Source: Hydractinia symbiolongicarpus
Taxonomy: Eukaryota; Cnidaria; Hydrozoa; Anthoathecata; Hydractiniidae
Assembly: GCF_029227915.1 (NCBI RefSeq)
Contig: NC_079875.1
Location: forward strand, 39,949,201 to 40,013,200
DNA: 64,000 nucleotides
Direction: 5' to 3'
Position numbers and translations under genes: made by a program. How positions within the stretch are numbered: the stretch's first letter is position 1; each line of letters begins with the position of its first letter. The notes beneath the pieces are model-generated. The model did not search any database. It saw only the letters and a list, made by a program, of their open reading frames with translations, and was not told the origin of the DNA. Below, piece by piece: positions 61,379 through 64,000 of the stretch.

Positions 61379-64000
61379 AAAAGTCATTTTTTTATTGTGG
61401 GACCAATCCTAGCTATTATCGCGCGCTGGGGTAATAGCGACAGTTTCAAAAACTACATTTCATTGACTTTCTAACGGTGTCAGTCCGTTTGAGTTTCAAC
61501 GGTTGTGTCACATATTCGTACCAACATGTATTTAGCGATATTTTTTTGATATTACTAGGTTGCATCGCTTTTAACAATAAAACGTTGACTGTGGGACTTA
61601 ATTGAGCTAACTTTGGACTGTGACCTGATAAATGTGAGAAATGAGACAACTGGACTCCAAGAAATAACATTCTTCTTAATTTGACGTGATTGCAGGAACT
61701 CAGCGATTACACTGTGCTCTGTGATAGCGCTTCATTTAAGAATTAAGATAAAAAAGTCATTTTTTTATTGCGGGACCAATCCTAGCCATTATCTCGCGCT
61801 GAAGAAATAGCGGCAGTTTCAAAAACTAAATTTCATTGACTTTCTAACGGTGTCAGTCCGTTTGAGTTACAACAGTTGGGTCACATATTCGTACCAACAT
61901 GCATTTAGCGATATTTTTCTGATATTACTAGGTTGCATCGCTTTTAACAATGAAACGATTGACTGTGGGACTTAATTGAGCTAACTTTGGACTGTCACTT
62001 GATAAATGTGATAAATGAGACAATTGGACTCCAAGAAATAACATTCTTGTTAATTTGACGTGATTGCCGGAACTCAGCGATTACACTGGGCACTGTGTTA
62101 GCGCTTCATTTAAGAATTATGATAAAAAAAGTCATTTTTTCATTGTGGGACCAATCCTAGCCATTATTGTGCGCTGAGGAAATAGCGACAGTTTCAAAAA
62201 CTACATTTCATTGACTTTCTAACGGTGTCAGTCCGTTTGAGTTTCAACGGTTGTGTCACATATTCGTACCAACATGTATTTAGCGATATTTTTTTGATAT
62301 TACTAGGTTGCATTGCTTTTAACAATAAAACGTTGACTGTGGGACTTAATTGAACTAACTTTGGACTGTGACCTGATAAATGTGATAAATGAGACAATTG
62401 GACTCCAAGAAATAACATTCTTGTTAATTTGACGTGATTGCCGGAACTCAGCGATTACACTGGGCACTGTGGTAGCGCTTCATTTAAGAATTATGATAAA
62501 AAAAGTCATTTTTTCATTGTGGGACCAATCCTAGCCATTATTGTGCGCTGAGGAAATAGCGACAGTTTCAAAAACTACATTTCATTGACTTTCTAACGGT
62601 GTCAGTCCGTTTGAGTTTCAACGGTTGTGTCACATATTCGTACCAACATGTATTTAGCGATATTTTTTTTGATATTACTAGGTTGCATTGCTTTTAACAA
62701 TAAAACGTTGACTGTGGGACTTAATTGAACTAACTTTGGACTGTGACCTGATAAATGTGAGAAATGAGACAACTGGACTCCAAGAAATAACATTCTTCTT
62801 AGTTTGACGTGATTGCCGGAACTCAGCGATTACACTGTGCTCTGTGATAGCGCTTCATTTAAGAATTAAGATAAAAAAGTCATTTTTTTATTGCGGGACC
62901 AATCCTAGCCATTATCTTGCGCTGAAGAAATAGCGGCAGTTTCAAAAACTAAATTTCATTGACTTTCTAACGGTGTCAGTCCGTTTGAGTTACAACAGTT
63001 GGGTCACATATTCGTACCAACATGCATTTAGCGATATTTTCCTGATATTACTAGGTTGCATCGCTTTTAACAATGAAACGATTGACTGTGGGACTTAATT
63101 GAGCTAACTTTGGACTTTCACCTGATAAATGTGATAAATGAGACAATTGGACTCCAAGAAATAACATTCTTGTTAATTTGACGTGATTGCCGGAACTCAG
63201 CGATTACACTGGGCACTGTGGTAGCGCTTCATTTAAGAATTATGATAAAAAAAGTCATTTTTTTATTGTGGGACCAATCCTAGCTATTATCGCGAGCTGA
63301 GGAAATAGCGACAGTTTCAAAAACTACATGTCATTGACTTTCTAACGGTGTAAGTGCGTTTGAGTTTCAACGGTTGTGTCACATATTCGTACCAACATGT
63401 ATTTAGCAATATTTTTTTTATATTACTAGGTTGCATCGCTTTTAACAATGAAACGTTGACTGTGGGACTTAATTGAACTAACTTTGGACTGTGACCTGAT
63501 AAATGTGATAAATGAGACAATTGGACTCCAAGAAATAACATTCTTCTTAATTTGACGTGATTGCCGGAACTCAGCGACTACTCTGGGCTCTGTGGAAGCG
63601 CTTCAAATAAGAATTAAGATAAAAAAGTCATTTTTTTATTGTGGGACCAATCCTAGCCATTATGTCGCGCTGAAGAAATAGCGGCAGTTTCAAAAACTAC
63701 AATTCCTTGACTTTCTAACGGTGTCAGTCCGTTTGAGTTTCAACGGTTGTGTCACATATTCGTACCAACATGTATTTAGCGATATTTTTTTTATATTACT
63801 AGGTAGCATCGCTTTTAACAATGAAACGTTCACTGTGGGACTTAATTGAACTAACTTTGGACTGTGACCTGATAAATGTGATAAATGAGACAATTGGACT
63901 CCAAGAAATAACATTCTTCTTAAATTGACGTGATTGCCGGAACTCAGCGACTACTCTGGGCTCTGTGGTAGCGCTTCAATTAAGAATTAAGATAAAAAAA
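61379..64000 (+). repeat. Right-edge monomers with 1,123-bp and 374-bp duplications
   Basis: 61,440-62,100 recurs at about 62,563-63,223 (offset 1,123): gtgagaaatgag at 61,634 and 62,757, gcatttagcg at 61,901 and 63,024. Monomers with gtcattttttcattg and cattattgtgcgc are adjacent copies (about 62,132 and 62,506). The last two units share gcgactactctggg (63,574 and 63,947). The window ends at the A-tract of a monomer, so the array continues. Confidence 0.75.

Larger units (their letters stand above)
1..64000 (+). repeat. Tandem satellite DNA array, monomer about 374-375 bp
   Basis: The motif atgaaacg at the monomer start recurs at 2, 377, 752, 1,127, 1,502, 1,877, 2,251 and 2,626, giving a 374-375 bp period that continues to the end of the window, so about 170 monomers. 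All copies run the same way; I saw no inverted monomer and no interruption by a transposon or unique DNA. A hand count of the first 120 bases gives 42 G+C, so the array is A+T-rich. Long same-orientation arrays with higher-order periodicity are typical of eukaryotic centromeric or heterochromatic satellites; that location is inferred. I do not recognise the family. The array continues beyond both window ends. Confidence 0.98.

Noticed and set aside
4653-63914. Recurring minus-strand open frames of about 74 codons in a few dozen monomers (for example 4,653-4,877, 17,600-17,824, 63,690-63,914), with similar translations
   Set aside because: They recur because the monomer recurs. Most monomers lack the frame because of single-base indels in T-runs and other changes. 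There is no start context, promoter or recognisable domain, and the frame crosses monomer features such as the 3' block and the doubled tgataaatg.
1-64000. CRISPR-like array (regular repeats with differing parts)
   Set aside because: The whole 374-bp unit is repeated with low divergence; there are no short repeats alternating with unrelated spacers and no cas genes.
1-64000. SINE or tRNA-derived origin of the monomer
   Set aside because: I looked for RNA polymerase III A and B boxes and a terminal A-rich tail and saw no convincing match.
1-64000. Naming a known satellite family or species
   Set aside because: A 360-375 bp unit is common in insects and plants, but I do not recognise this sequence, and length alone is not evidence.

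Overview
The whole window is one uninterrupted tandem satellite array. A single A+T-rich monomer of about 374-375 bp is repeated head to tail, always in the same orientation, roughly 170 times. It is already running at base 1 and is cut mid-monomer at base 64,000. I found no protein-coding gene, tRNA, rRNA, transposon, CRISPR array or unique flanking sequence. This is the architecture of eukaryotic constitutive heterochromatin (centromeric, pericentromeric or subtelomeric). I do not recognise the satellite family and cannot name the organism. CpG dinucleotides are common and fairly stable between copies, which fits a lineage without heavy CpG methylation, but that is weak evidence.

Monomer anatomy (example 1,127-1,501): a 5' part with gtgggac, two ttggact boxes and a doubled tgataaatg; a central A-tract/T-tract dyad; a second gtgggac box 180 bp after the first; an AACGG/CCGTT dyad; and a well conserved roughly 70-bp 3' block. 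The two gtgggac boxes and weak alignable similarity around them suggest that the 374-bp unit is an old dimer of half-units of about 180 and 195 bp, so one monomer would span about two nucleosomes.

Layout: 1-4,069 irregular monomers with a dimer section and one truncated monomer; 4,070-10,435 an 8-mer block followed by a 9-mer copy; 10,436-15,539 irregular; 15,540-20,168 a nested 2,471-bp higher-order repeat (HOR) carrying monomers with a 72-bp deletion; 20,169-21,382 irregular; 21,383-24,233 a 1,423-bp HOR twice; 24,234-27,849 dimer and monomer duplications; 27,850-33,115 a 2,619-bp 7-mer twice; 33,018-36,056 a 1,495-bp 4-mer twice; 34,519-39,795 an overlapping 2,996-bp 8-mer; 39,625-45,880 7-mer/8-mer copies; 44,267-50,240 a mosaic of blocks shared with both sides; 50,240-59,273 a 4,487-bp 12-mer twice, nearly identical; 59,274-64,000 a patchwork with 748-, 1,123- and 374-bp duplications.

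How it works as a whole: nearly every higher-order block is present as about two adjacent copies, with lengths that are whole numbers of monomers. Younger duplications are nested in or overlap older ones. This is what repeated unequal exchange or replication slippage in register would leave, with shared single-base markers allowing blocks to be traced up to about 10 kb. All offsets were measured by eye from shared variants; block edges are good to about 30 bp.
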